Positions 32,902 to 45,219 of a stretch of DNA of 64,000 bases are shown here, one piece after another; within the stretch, counting starts at the first letter, position 1; the number at the start of each line of letters is the position of its first letter. The stretch is from Apium graveolens. Lineage: Eukaryota > Streptophyta > Magnoliopsida > Apiales > Apiaceae. Below the pieces are notes generated by a model, which saw only the letters and a list, made by a program, of their open reading frames with translations, did no database searches and was not told where the DNA came from. The stretch spans positions 48,170,506 to 48,234,505 of the forward strand of contig NC_133647.1 in the NCBI RefSeq assembly GCF_009905375.1, given 5' to 3'. A program made the translations under genes and the position numbers.

Positions 32902-33785
32902 TTTTTTTAATGGCAAACATACCATAATACATATTCAAAAGGTCCACAAAATGATTGGGCAGGAGTGAAGACTTATCATCATGCAACAAATCTAGCCCAA
33001 TACTAAAATCCAAATCCAAACTCAGTCCACTGATTCAATCCATACAATAGATAAACTGATCCAATTAAACTATAATTAACAATACTTAAAACAAAAAAAG
33101 GAACCGGCCAAACGGGCCATTCCGCCTGGATGGCCACGGGGAATTTCGAGGCAGGGGAGTGATATTCTCGCCTCAATCCCTCAGTTTGATATTAATTTCT
33201 GAATCCGTCCCGATTTCCGAACAAGAAATCTTTTCCTCCTTGATTCACGTCCCGAATGGGGAACGGGGATTCTTGCGGGTATTCGGGTAATTTGCCTTTT
33301 TAATTAAAATAATAAAAATATAACCTAATATATATATTAATAAAAAAATAATCTAATAGTTCCTAATATATAAATATATTGATTTTGTCTCATATCTTTA
33401 ACATCACATGATATTAAAGTTGATTTATAATACAAATAAATGATAAATTTTAAATTAAAAACTATGTTATATTATATTTTAATATAAAAAATTGATCAAT
33501 AAATTGTAGATTATATCAAATTCTAATAATATTATAAAATCCATCTATTTATAATTAATTTAGAATATTCATTTATATACATAATCGAGGTCGGGATCGG
33601 GGCCGGGAGACACTAATCCCCGACTCCGTCTTAATCTCCGAATTTTTTTATAAATATTTTTCTGATCACCGCCCCGCCAACCCCTCACCCAAAAAAAATT
33701 CCTTGAATCGGGGTCGGGAGGGGTGGATGCCCATCTCTACTTCGGGGTCGGACGGGGGCGGGGTGGATGCCCATCCCTACTTCTG
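32902..33785 (+). repeat. Intergenic DNA with a GC-rich, hAT-like repeat
   Basis: About 33105-33290 and 33585-33785 are GC-rich islands in AT-rich DNA. GGGGTGGATGCCCATC followed by a CTACTTC phrase occurs twice (about 33719 and 33759). Its complement, GATGGGCATCC, resembles the ends of some plant hAT miniature elements. No matching left end found, so the type is uncertain. Confidence 0.35.
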
Positions 33786-36231
33786 CCTCTTGATCTTCCT
33801 TGCAATCTTTAGACACCATATCAACGACATCATCTCTCAGAGCATCAACATCTTCCTCAAAACATTTGCATCCACAAATCGAAACCTATTTTCTGCATTG
33901 ATTGCTGCCAAATCAATAACAGTGATAAGATTATTATCACCTTCTTGATTCACATTTTCAGCATTATCAAACTCATCTTGGCCACCCCAAACTACAAATT
34001 TGTAGCGTTAGCAAGCAATTGAATACCTTCAGCAGGAACACTATTATCAATCACATTAGCACCAATATTCTCATAACCATGTATATTCACATCATCTTCA
34101 GGGGTTAAAACTCCATCTGCAAGTATCTCCGGATTAACTTATTCTATAAAATAGCACTAAACTAGTCACCAAAGCCACCCAAACCCATGTCATAAAGCCA
34201 TACTCCTCTATTATACCAAAAGATTCCTCAATGATGACCATTTTCTCCCAATGAGAGGTACCTTACTCTCCCAAATAGTCTGCAAGAACAGTTTCCTCTA
34301 GATCAGCAAATCTTATCTCTATCTCAAAGTTCTTATCAACCTTTCTCTAATTGAGTTGTTTAAGAATAAAAGCATATTGAGGAGGCCCACCAACAACTGA
34401 GGAGTTGTACCACTCCGTGAAAGCCTTTGCCTGATCAGTTTCCAAGATTATTCTGGTATAGTCTTTGTAGAATGCTTCATTCAGACCTTCTAAGAAAACA
34501 TTGAACTCGTTCTCCTTCTTGTTAGGTCCAAATAGCACATACGGACGAGGGTGAATGTATGTTTCTCACTTTTGAGAAATAAGTTTAGAAAAATATATCT
34601 AGGCCTATTTTTCAATCTCTCCTCATCTGATGGGTAAGCAGTATAATGGCTGGCCTGGATACGACATTTATAGGTCCTAAACTGATATGTCATTCCTTTA
34701 AATACCCATTTCTTACTCTGCTCGGAAATGACATATTTTTTAAGAAAATATATGATTCTTAAGAATTATTTAAAATTCCTCGACTACATAAAAAATATGA
34801 CACATAATTATATCCCTAAAAAATATACAGTTTACCTTGACGTACTCCCATAAGAGTTCTTTATTTGGAACTTTACTCCAACTAACACAAGTTAGTGATA
34901 CATAATCCCTTACGACTGTCCCCAGAAAATGGCTGAACTCAGATACTAATTTGTCATCAGCTGATACAGGTTGGGACTTCTTGTTGGCAGTAATCACTCT
35001 TTTCTCCTTTCTTCTATGGACATGATCCATTCTTGTATTTCCACTCTTTCTTTATTTCGACTCTTCTGGTTCATCTGTTCAACCAATAAATACATAAATT
35101 TAATATACTTGGTTAAAGACAAGAGAACTAAATACATATGAAGGTAAAAAGGAGAACCGGTTTGTGTTTGCAAATTCTTCGGCTGCGATTGTGGCTGAGA
35201 TTGTTACTGAATAGCCTCGATTTCCTCTTGGGCTTTTTGACGTCTTTTAAGCTCATTGTACGCTTCCATTGAACCAGGAGTTGTTATTTTCATCTTTTTA
35301 AGATTTTCTGTTAGAGGAGCTGGTGATGCATCTTTTGCCTTGAAAAGAAAAGGTATAATAAAAGGCATTATAATTTACTTCCAAATTAAAAGTTAATGAA
35401 ATGTGACAAATAGATCAAAAAATGATCATAATAAAATAAAAGACATAATAAAACAAGAAAAAAGTTAATCAGAAAATGTTCCTGAGTTCCATATGCTTAG
35501 ATGACCGAAAAAAGACATAATAAAACAAGAAAACCAAACAAAAATAACATAAATTATAAAATAAAATCATACCTTAGCTGTAAGTACATCACCAACTACA
35601 TTCTTGTCAGGAGATTTTGCAAGATTCATAGCCTTGGAACGAGTTCTTGGGCTAGCTCCGACCTCAGCTCTTTTCACCTTTTTAGATTTCTAAAATATTT
35701 GTGTATTCAAGTCAATAATAAGCAGGCGGCACAATAATTTACCATAAAATACTGATAGATGTACAAGTAAAGCAAAAATTGTACCTTTGATGTGATAATG
35801 CCAGCGTCGCCATTTTCCTGTTCAAGCTTATGACTGGGAAAATATGATTCACTTTCACTTCCAGCAGTCTTATCCTTTTTCTTCGAAGGATTCTTCGAAA
35901 ACAAGTCAGCTGATATCTTCTTTAATCCAAGTTCATCAACTTTTTTCTTAAGCTCCGCAATATTCTTATTTCTATTCACCTCATATTCGTTACATCCTTG
36001 ACCTTCAATATTAATCTTTTTCGGTTTTTCATTCTCAACATTGATTTTCAATAGTTTCGCAGGTATTTCAAATCTCTTCATATACTCTTCCATCCCCAAA
36101 AGCTCTGTGGTATTCTCCGTATCTGCCACCTCCAACACGGATTTTGAACTTGTTCCCTCCTTCGTATTACTTGGAACAATACTCGGAACAGTAGAACTAA
36201 ATTGTAGTTTCTTTCTTGAACTCAATCTTCG
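33786..36231 (-). pseudogene. Multi-exon PB1-like/transposase-associated gene, 3' part (exons 2 onward)
   Basis: Continues the gene starting at 43799 after a 7.1 kb insertion. Exons by eye: up to 35785 (donor AAG|GTAC), 35689-35573, 35338-35158 and 35074-34836, with GT/AG borders and matching phases, then coding-like pieces down to about 34000. The 35074-34836 exon (KLVSEFSHFLGTVVRDYVSLT) and the next piece (YKCRIQASHYTAYPSDEERL) resemble the plant En/Spm (CACTA)-associated transposase family found next to TNP2. The early part is Lys/Glu-rich. In-frame stops at 35204-35206 and in the 35074 exon, plus frameshifts further on. Function is unknown; it is probably a DNA-transposon ORF rather than a host gene. 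The assignment is tentative. Confidence 0.55.
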
Positions 36232-36236
36232 CTCCT

Positions 36237-37489
36237 TGTTGAAGTGTATTTTTAGAGTATCGTACACAGGGAAGGACTAATATCAATACCAATCTTCAAG
36301 TCTCATGTTTCTCACAATTCATAAGTGTGGAGAATAATTTGTGGATGTGTGTAATTAACAACTAATTAATCTAATAAATAAATAAATTATATAATATCTA
36401 TGAGAGAAAATAATCCAAGAATCAGGGTTCTTCAATGGCTATCATAAATGTCTAATTTGTGTTCTTCTTTTGTTAAAAACAATCCTTCTAATATTTATAA
36501 AATCCTCTCCCAAGGTAGATTATAGTGCCTACAAGTATCCTTTGAACGCCACTCCCATGGTCATACAAAGTACAATTATAGACTATTAAAAGCCAAGGAT
36601 TATAAGTTTCACAATTCTCATATCAATCTCCCGATCTAATACTTAATTTGTGTCTATCATATCATGTACTAGAATTGTAACTCCTCTCCCGATTCGTTAT
36701 AACTCCTAAAGATTCAATTAGAAGTTAGCTACTCCTCTAATTGTATAAAGCACTCAATGACAAATTAACAATTACAAGAAAATCACAATATAATCAAATA
36801 AACATATTAAGCCACTGAATACTACCCAACTCTTGGATAAATGAATTAGCTACTCATGATAAGATAAACAAAATAAATATTAAGAACGCAAAGCATGAGT
36901 TTAATAAAGGATGCACATAGAATATAACTTTAAAGTTCCTCTGGAATCTGGATGAATCTCTTCACTCCTTCTTCCAATCTCCCTATGAAGATGCTTCTTT
37001 CCCTTCTCTCTAGAATTATAAAGTATATCCATTCTCTAATACAATGTGTTAAGTTCTCTCTATACAATATATAAAATCTAATATATATTAAAGAGTTTTA
37101 ATGCTTTTCCCAAAATTAATTAGATTTTGATGTAAAATTCGTAGGCTATCTTCTAGGCCTGATTCTGAGCTTCTTCATCAGAATCTTGGTATTTGACCAC
37201 TTCCAAACTATAGATAATTATTTTATCTTCACATGGGCTGTAAGATCGCCTAATTCTGATGTCTAGAACTCAAGTTACGGCCCAAACAGCGATGTATGCG
37301 CGTGCAGCCCAATAAATCCGAATTTCTTTATGATTTAAGTCCAAATAAGCCCAATTCCATATAAAGTTGGGAATTCTTTATTTCTTGTCATAAAATAATA
37401 AATTCTAATTAATAATATCCAATAATGATATAATATTACAAATATGTGAATAAAATTCTTTAATATATATATAAATATATACTCTATCA
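36237..37489 (-). repeat. 3' LTR of the LARD-like element
   Basis: TGTTGAAGTGTA...CTCTATCA on the plus strand, closely matching 42127-43382. A purine tract (AAGTGTGGGGATAT, minus strand, 37503-37490) lies just inside. Confidence 0.9.
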
Positions 37490-37654
37490 AATATCCCCAC
37501 ACTTAGTATTTTGCAAGTCCTCGTGCAAACTAATATAATATATTATTAACTAGTACCACTTTCATAAGGTGATCACGGTTGCATTTGGCATATGCAACAA
37601 GCTCTTTAAACCCCAAGGTAGCCCTAGTGGACGAGTAAGGCCTCTTGAGGGCCT

Positions 37655-39189
37655 TGTTGGGGTTAAACCCAATAGGTAGTATGGGCTTGGTGATAGAAAA
37701 TATAATTGGATTGGGTAATAATTATATGGGTAGATAATTATTATCATAATTGAGTTATGTAATAATTGTATGTGTTGACAATTATTATTATAATGGGAAT
37801 GGGTAATAATTGTATGGGAAGACAATTATTATTTTAATCAGATTAGGTATATCTTGTTGGCTAAGTTTGTGATGGGTATATATACATAGTCATGTTATTG
37901 TTGTAATGTGTGCTTAAGAGATGTAATTGTCATAGATATCGTGTGAGAGATGTTTGAGCATTGGTTGGCTTAAGTATCAGTTTGGGATACCATTGAGATG
38001 TTATGTGTTGATGTATTATTGATAATTGTTTTGATTAATAATACAAGTTGGGACGTGGGTTTTCCATGTGAAATATATTATTGCATGTTTGTGTGCGTAC
38101 TCTGTATTGGTAGAATTGAATCTCGAATATGTGTGTGTGTGTTTCCTCCTAACAAGTGGTATCAAGAGCCAAGGTTCGAGGTTCGTGATGAATTGGGTTG
38201 GAGGAACGTTCAAGGTTCAATTGGTATTGTGGAGTATGTTAATGGATTTGCTGACAAAGTTACGTATGGTATGGCGGTTGGCTTGCACCATGGATCAATT
38301 CGTTCGAACTCGAGTTGGAAGATGGACGGGATCATTGCAATAGTTTCAATGGTTTGATGGTTGATTGACCAGGTGAAAAATTTTGGATGATACTCGTGAT
38401 GTTCTTCAAAGAGGCTGAAGGATTGTGAAAGAAAGGATCGGGTGACTCAATGCTGAAAGGAGGCACTCGTGGTTGATGCACGTGATTTTGTGGATGGATA
38501 TGCCGTTAGGATGAAGAACGGTAGTTTGGAGTTATTGAAGGTCACTATACGGGCCTTAGTGATTCTCAAAAGTTGGAACAACGAGATTAATGGATTCTTA
38601 TTAGAGGGGAGGCATCAGCGAACGGACGTTGATGTTTTGATGGTTACCATTCAACCTAATCTGGAGTATTGGGTTGAAGGGGAGGATTGTTGGGGTTAAA
38701 CCCAATAGGTAGTATGGGCTTGGTGATAAAAAATATTTGGATTGGGTAATAATTGTATGGGTAGAGAATTATTATCATAATTGAGTTGGATAATAATTGT
38801 ATGTGTTGACAATTATTATTATTATTATAATAGGAATGGGTAACAATTGTATGGGTATACAATTATTATTGTAATCAGATTAGGTATGTCTTGTTGGCTA
38901 AGTTTGTGATGGCTATATATACATAGTCATGTTATTGTTTTGATATATGCTTAAGAGATGTAATCGTCTTAGGTATCGTGTGAGAGTTCCTTGAGCATTG
39001 GTTGGCTCAAGTATCAGTTTGGGACATCATTGAGATGTTATGTATTGATGTATTATTGATAATTGTTTTGATTAATAATACAAGTTGGGACGTGGGTTTT
39101 CCACATCAAATATATTGTTGTCTGTTTATGTGCGTACTCTGTATTAGTAGAATTGAATCTCGAATATGTGTGTATGTTTCCTCCTAACA
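37655..39189 (+). mobile_element. TRIM-type miniature LTR element, TSD GGCCT
   Basis: LTRs 37655-38154 and 38688-39189 (TGTTGGGGTTAAACCC...CCTCCTAACA). PBS TGGTATCAAGAGCC at 38157-38170 (initiator Met tRNA type, with one extra A) and purine tract GAAGGGGAGGAT at about 38676-38687. Target duplication GGCCT at 37650-37654 and 39190-39194. The 0.53 kb interior has no gag or pol and no ORF I recognise. It is moved by enzymes of other elements. Confidence 0.92.
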
Positions 39190-39194
39190 GGCCT

Positions 39195-41003
39195 ATAGTG
39201 AATGTACCCACGAAATCCATCTAACACATGCAATATGCAACTACATGAATGTACCTAAATGATTGACAATACAAAAGATCTCAAATATAATAGTCTATGC
39301 CAAGTCTGATATAACCTTCAGAATATGCAATAAAATTAGACCCATCAAGCTCACACACAATATCACCATATAGTTAACACAAGTACAGAGTGTGCGTGTG
39401 TTCTTAGCTTAACAACATGCTCTCTAATGAACCTAGAACAAAGCCACACAAGTTTCAACATGACAAGTCATGAAAGTTAATAGCCCTAAGTTGAGTAATA
39501 GAATAGATCTTAAACACTTCGATACTCAGCACTAGCCATCGTTCAATTTTAGCAAGGGATTTGAATGTCCTTCTTTATTACTATAATGCTACACCTATAT
39601 TTATATATGGGTTTTTTTACTGCTCGGTCTAAGGTTGGGTGGCTCCTCAATGTAAGTGAGATACGACCTTCATCAGACTTTGCCAACCATATTATACATG
39701 CATAGATATTTGATGGTTTATTTAACTGTGCAATGGTCTAGATCCCTAAATATTTATACAATGATATCCATGTACCGAGTGTTGGGTTAGTAATCCCAAA
39801 CCATAAAAGGCTTTAGGTTACTAGGCACAAAGTCCCCTCAGACTTAATTACTCGAGTATTAATGAGCTCAACCTAGTCAATTATACCATATTTATTTATT
39901 ATTTTTTGTATTATTTATTACTACTATCATACATATATTTTTTCTTTTGTTTTTTTAAAGACATTTGCATCCCATAGCTTCCCCCAAACTTAAGCATTTA
40001 CGTATTAAGCTCAAAAGGGAATAGTCAAAGTTTTAATCATCAGCAAGTGGCTACCCTTTAAGAAACAAGCATATCTCAGTCTCAACTCAAGAGCATAATA
40101 ATAGTGTATGAATAATTTAGTTCTGCAGTAGTGACACTACGGATGTAACATCTTTGGCATGTGATCATAACAAGATAGTTAAATATAAGGTACACATAAT
40201 ATCATTATAGGTCACCAACTTGGACTACTACTAATCTGAGATCATGTTATGATATGAAATACAATGCAACTAGCATACAATGTCACTATATGATATAATG
40301 CAATCTATATGATTTTTTATTTTTCTATGTATAATGCAACTACTGAAAACACATCCCCACACTTAAATGACTCAATGTCTTCATGACACGCTAAACTAAT
40401 AATTCTAAAATATAAAAGAATGAAATAAATACTCCCCTATGTATATGCTTTAAGTGTCTGATCCATGTCTAGCTCGATTGAGTCTATGCAAACTCATAGC
40501 GCTTCTTTTGTTGATGTAGTTAGGTTGCATGAGCATGCTAATAAACTGCACGAACATGCCAATCCAGCGCGTGATCATGTCAATGGCATGCATGACCATG
40601 CTAAACCCTTAAAAACAAGTCGTGGGTTTCTTTTCCAGCTGTATGGTCATGTCATAAGGTTGCATGATCATGCCAAACCACCAAAAAGAAGCCGGGGGTG
40701 TTGGTTTGTGCTGCGTGAACATGCCAACATGCTGTGTGACCGTGCCAAACCTCAAAAATTTGGCCGTGAGTTTTTTTCTACTGCATGAACATGCCAAAGA
40801 TCTGCATGATCATGCCATTTTCTTAAAAATCAGCTGAGAGGTATAGGTTGTGCTGCATGACAATGTTGACACCCTGCATGACCATGCTGTTTCTCCATTC
40901 TTGTTCAAAATCATTCTAAACACCTTAATCACTTCAAACAAACATATAAAGGCAACACGTGGGAGTAAAAAAACAAAAAACAAAATCTAACTAATATTAT
41001 AAT
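39195..41003 (-). other. Non-coding interior of the LARD-like element
   Basis: No supported ORF. 40517-40890 is rich in degenerate GCATGATCATGCCAA-like units, spaced irregularly (often 20-30 bases), which create spurious His/Met-rich frames on both strands. Confidence 0.6.
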
Positions 41004-41021
41004 CTTGGGATGCCTCCCAAG
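41004..41021 (-). other. Perfect hairpin downstream of the LARD ORF
   Basis: CTTGGGA-GGCA-TCCCAAG on the minus strand: 7-bp stem, 4-base loop, 114 bases past the ORF stop and beside AAGAAGCGCTGC. I recall a similar GGGAGGCAACCC phrase in other plant Ty3-type elements, so it is probably a conserved RNA structure. Confidence 0.65.
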
Positions 41022-41134
41022 CAGCGCTTCTTTAATGCCATTAGCTTGACGTGTACATACAGCTAGCATTATCAATATGGTAAAAAAGTAAATAAATACA
41101 AGTACCTACGAATCAGTATTAGAAATATGATGTA

Positions 41135-41956
41135 CTAATATACCTTTAATCCATAAAAATAAAAGAAAATTTTTATGATCCTCACTTGCATAAGAGACCT
41201 CGAAAAATCAAAATAGCTAAAAAAGTCGTCAGAATAATCATCATAGGTACGACTCATAAACTCCTTCCAAATTGTATCCCTATATTCCAAAGAAAGACTT
41301 TCAATTTCATCAATATTAAATCCCCCATCAATTTTAATTGGACACTCATCAATTTTTATCTCGTCTACCAATTTATTATGCTCAATAACATTCTCTAAAT
41401 TTGATAAAATTTCAATTACATCCAAATTATCATTATCACACATGGGACTATCATTAACTAAATAAGTAGACTCATCAGACACAAAATTATCATCAATTTC
41501 TAAACAAGAATCATGGATCATTGGAAAATTGACATAGGGAGGAACTTAAAGACAACCATCATGCATCACAAGTTGAACTTCCTTAATAAAGCTATTCCTT
41601 TTAGCATTCTCCATGTACCAACCTATAAATACTACTTCACATGGAATATCACCTTTATTAGCAATCTCAAAAATTGAGTCATCAAAGTGTTTAAGAAGTC
41701 CCAAAGAAAGTAAAGAATGATTAGAATGACTCATGCTCTCATCAACACCATTGCATACATATGAATCATCATGGTATTGATTATCAAAAGATTATGAAAA
41801 ATCTGTGCTATGAGGGTATGCAGCATAATATGAGTTGTAGCAATCGAACGAGTTCACCTGATACGCATTAAAATCCGGAAAAGAACTAAAATTTTGATAT
41901 CGTTCTTGATTGCTTATGAAATCTTGAGCGTTATCCCATCCAAAATTGTTATCCAT
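41135..41956 (-). pseudogene. Unknown ORF of the LARD-like element
   Basis: Starts MDNNFGWDNAQDF at 41956 on the minus strand and runs 273 codons in one frame to 41135, with only two in-frame TAA codons (41794-41792 and 41548-41546). The first third is rich in Asn/Tyr/Phe/Ser. The rest is strongly acidic, with many Asp/Glu and Ile (e.g. NDSPMCDNDNLDVIEILSNL). No zinc knuckle, protease or polymerase motif. It sits where gag would be, about 150 bases after the PBS. Product unknown; a minimal structural protein or a host-derived ORF are both possible. Confidence 0.5.
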
Positions 41957-42104
41957 ATCGTCTCCCAAACTTAAAAGTTCACGTTGTTTACCTCAAATAA
42001 ACATGTAGACACACCAAAGAAAAATAAAAAGAATAAGAAAAACTATATACAAAGATAAAATCCAAACTACAAGAAACAATTAACTCAAAATCAATATTGC
42101 TGCC

Positions 42105-42124
42105 TTCCCCGGCAGCGGCGCCAA
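42105..42124 (-). other. Primer binding site of the LARD-like element
   Basis: TTGGCGCCGCTGCCGGGGAA, two bases inside the LTR end on the minus strand; a Tat/Ogre-type PBS form. Confidence 0.85.
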
Positions 42125-42126
42125 TT

Positions 42127-43382
42127 TGTTGAAGTGTATTTTAGAGTATCGTTTGCAGGGAAGGACTAATATCAATACCAATCTCAAGTCTCATGTTCCT
42201 CACAATTCAGAAGTGTGGAGAATAATTTGTGAATGTGTGTAATTAACAACTAATTAATCTAATAAATAAATAAATTATATAATATCCATGAGACAAAACA
42301 ATCCAAGAATCAGGGTTCTTCAATGGCTATCATGAATGTCTAATTTGTGTTCTTGTTTTGTTAAAAACGGTCCTTTTAATGTTTATAAAATCCTCTCCCA
42401 AGATAGATTATAGTTCCTACAAATATCCTTTGAACGCCACTCTCAGGGTCATACAAAGTACAATTATGGACTATTAAAAGCCAATTATTTTAAGTTTCAC
42501 AATTCTCATATCAATCTCCCGACCTAATACTTAAATAATGTCCATCATATCATGTACTAGAATTATAACTCCTCTCCGGATTCGTTATAACTCCTAAAGA
42601 TTCAATTAGAAGTTAGCTACTCCTCTAATTGTATAAAGCGCTCAATGACAAATTAACAATAACAAGAAAATCACAATATAATCAAACAAACATATTAAGC
42701 CAATGAATACTACCCAACTCTTAAATAAAGGAATTAGTTACTCATGATAAGATAAACCAAATAAATATTAAGAAAACAAACCATAAGTTTAATAATGGAT
42801 GCACAAAGAATACAACTTTAAAGTTCCTCTGGAATGTGGATGAATTCATTCACTCCTTCTTCCAATCTCTCTCTCAAGATGGTTCTATCCTTTCTCTCTA
42901 GACTTATAAAGTATCTCTATTCTCTAATACAATATGTTATGGTTCTCTCTATACAATATGTAAAACCTAATATATATTAAAGAGTTATAATGCTTTTCCC
43001 AAAATTAATTGGATTCTGATGTAAAATTCTTAGGCTGTCTTTCAGGCCTTTTTATGGGCTTATCCAGTCATAATCTTGGTGTTGGACTATTTCTAAACTG
43101 TAGATAATTATTTTATCATCGCATGGGCTGTAAGATCGCCCAATTCTGATGTCTAGAACTCAGGTTATGGCCCAAACAGTGATGTATGCGCGTGCAGCCC
43201 AATAAATCCGATTTTTTATTTATGATTTAAGTCCAAATAAGCCCAATTTCATATAAAGTTGGGAATTCTTTACTTCCTATCATAAAATAATAAACTCTAA
43301 TTAATAATATACAATTAATGATATATTATTATAAATATGAGAATAAAATCCTTTAAAATATATATAAATATATACTCTATCA
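42127..43382 (-). repeat. 5' LTR of the LARD-like element
   Basis: About 1.26 kb, closely similar to 36237-37489, with scattered substitutions. The PBS lies immediately downstream on the minus strand. Confidence 0.9.
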
Positions 43383-43387
43383 CTCCT

Positions 43388-43799
43388 TCTCATCAGTGAT
43401 GTCTTTTAAGGTCACAAACTGACGCTTCTCTGCATTTTTCTCTAAAATACATGGCCTTGGCCTTACAATAACGAACGGTTGCATTTGCGTCAATGGGGCT
43501 ACTCATTTGTCAACAATGCAATCAACATAAAAATCCACTTCAGAACTGTCGATTTCATTAATATGCTGAAAGACACTGCGATCATCTGTTACCAATGTCC
43601 AGCCACCTCCCTTCCCTTTTCTAACATATACGCCTCCAATCTCATCATACTTGAGATCTTCATTAACCCACTCCATCATTACAGAATACGAAAATCTGTC
43701 AGCATCCGACTCATAAGTGACAAGTGAGCCACCACAATACTTGGTCTTCTTGAAAGCTCCACTATGGTTCAAGTGTATGGTATATCTTTTATCATCCAT
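43388..43799 (-). pseudogene. PB1-like domain exon (5' part of the interrupted gene)
   Basis: MDDKRYTIHLNHSGAF at 43799 resembles the PB1-like N-terminal domain found in plant transposon-encoded proteins (HHGG..., DADRFSY..., a VDFYV ending). A TGA at 43505-43503 interrupts it after 98 codons; the same frame then stays open to the insertion site. There the codons before the LARD-like element (KE, ending in the AGGAG duplication) continue in frame with those on the far side (RRLSSRKK at 36231). So the gene was continuous before the insertion. Confidence 0.6.
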
Positions 43800-44242
43800 C
43801 CTATAAAAACATTATGAAGACTGTTAGATTACATGATAAAAATGATTCATATCAGAATTTAAATCTACAACAAGTAATAAAAATTAGAGATATAAATTAT
43901 GAGAATAATAAACAAGTAACCAATTTGGAATTTAAATCCAACTACAATGGTCTAAATTGAAAAATATAGATAAACAAGATAAAACACAATTGATATTAAA
44001 CTAAGAGGTTAAAAATATAAAACATAATTGATGGAAGAGTGTAATTCAAATAGATAAACAATATGCAGAATTTGACATTTTGAATTTAAATACTCAAAAA
44101 ACCTAAATACTAGCCATAACTAAACCTAAATTCTCCAAAAAAATTCAATTTATCTGATTCAACAAGCTACAATTTAATTTATGACATATAAGTCTCTAAC
44201 TATTAATTGCAAACAATATAAGACTATTGTACAAGACAGGCC
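43800..44242 (+). other. AT-rich DNA between PB1-like exon and Sirevirus LTR
   Basis: No supported gene. GTTTTTATAG directly before the PB1-like ATG on the minus strand could be a splice acceptor. Confidence 0.4.
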
Positions 44243-44519
44243 TGTATTAGAACAAGACTAAGTCAAATTGATAGCCCTAAGAATTAGTTGTATGATAATC
44301 TAAATTTGCATTTTGTATTGTATTACTTGAGTCTGTAAAAGTGTATAAGATTAGACTGGAGTATTTTTCTGTAAACAGTCTCAAGCCTAAGAATAAACTC
44401 TGGAAGAAGATCATGCCTAAGAGAAATTGTGAAGTAGCTTGGAGTTGAATAAATATGTTTTCGAAAAAATATTCAAAGTAAAGATATCTACAAGTCACCG
44501 ACCAAGACATATAGAGTAG

Positions 44520-44905
44520 TCACTCGAGAACTCCAGAATGACTTATCGAGAATTCAAGGATAACTTATCGAGAAGTCTCAGAGATATCGGCAAGCCAAAT
44601 AAAGATTTGAAGATTGGAGATATCGACAAGTCATTCCTGCATTCGAGAACTCAGAGATATCGAAAAGCCAAAATGAAGATATGGAGTTTGGAGATATCGA
44701 CAAGTCAATTCTCTCATTAGAGATCTCAGAGATATCGACAAGTCAAAATCCCTATAGAGATCTCAGAGATATCGACAAGTCAATTCTACATGCATAGATT
44801 TGGAGACCTCGACAAGCCTAGTTAACATTTGAGAACTCAGAGTCCTCAACAAGTTAAAACACTTATAGAGAACTAAGAGATCTCGATAAGCCATTATACT
44901 TATCA
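44520..44905 (+). repeat. Degenerate GAGATATCGACAAGTC repeat array
   Basis: At least eight imperfect copies of GAGATATCGACAAG(T/C)C or close variants, often preceded by GAGAACTC, at variable spacing of roughly 30-60 bases. Confidence 0.75.
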
Positions 44906-45193
44906 AGATGTCAGTTCTCTATAGTTCAAACTGGAAATCTCGATATAAACCTCAAGTACATAACGAAGACCAACTAAAGATCCAAGAGTGTCAATCAACA
45001 AACAAATCAATCACTGATTTGAAAAGTCTACAAAAGCATTTTGAAGAGTACAAGATCAAATGCCACGATTAACTAGACAAAGGAAAGTCACAAACATGCA
45101 CGATTAACAAAAATACACTAAGCCAAAAATGGAAAGCTTTAGAGATTAATTTTAGTATATATTAGTACAGTCTATTGTATGTTGTGTAAACCA

Positions 45194-45219
45194 GTGTTTA
45201 CTATCTATAAAGTAAACAC
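45194..45219 (+). promoter_or_regulatory. TATA box inside a 9-bp inverted repeat (Sirevirus LTR)
   Basis: GTGTTTACT (45194-45202) and AGTAAACAC (45211-45219) flank ATCTATAA. Conserved palindromes in Sirevirus LTRs are known; this may be one. Confidence 0.5.

Larger units (their letters stand above)
36237..43382 (-). mobile_element. Non-autonomous LTR element (LARD-like), TSD CTCCT
   Basis: Two direct repeats (36237-37489 and 42127-43382) bound it, with a Tat-type PBS next to the right LTR and a purine tract next to the left, so it reads on the minus strand. CTCCT occurs at 36232-36236 and 43383-43387. The internal region has no protease, RT or integrase; it carries one ORF of unknown function, a conserved hairpin, a CATG-rich repeat and a nested TRIM. 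Subtracting the TRIM it is about 5.6 kb. The intact duplication and frame show it landed in the coding sequence of the PB1-like gene. Confidence 0.9.

Noticed and set aside
32822..33019. Small minus-strand protein
   Set aside because: Overlaps the Helitron 3' end and AT-rich DNA; no likeness to a known family.
37998..38699. Frames inside the TRIM as a captured gene
   Set aside because: They cross the LTR/internal border and show no recognisable domain; capture stays possible but unsupported.
40465..40788. His/Met-rich frame
   Set aside because: Generated by the CATG-rich repeat; opposite to the element's orientation.
44520..44905. CRISPR array
   Set aside because: Spacing is irregular, units are degenerate and the host is a plant; it is an LTR repeat.
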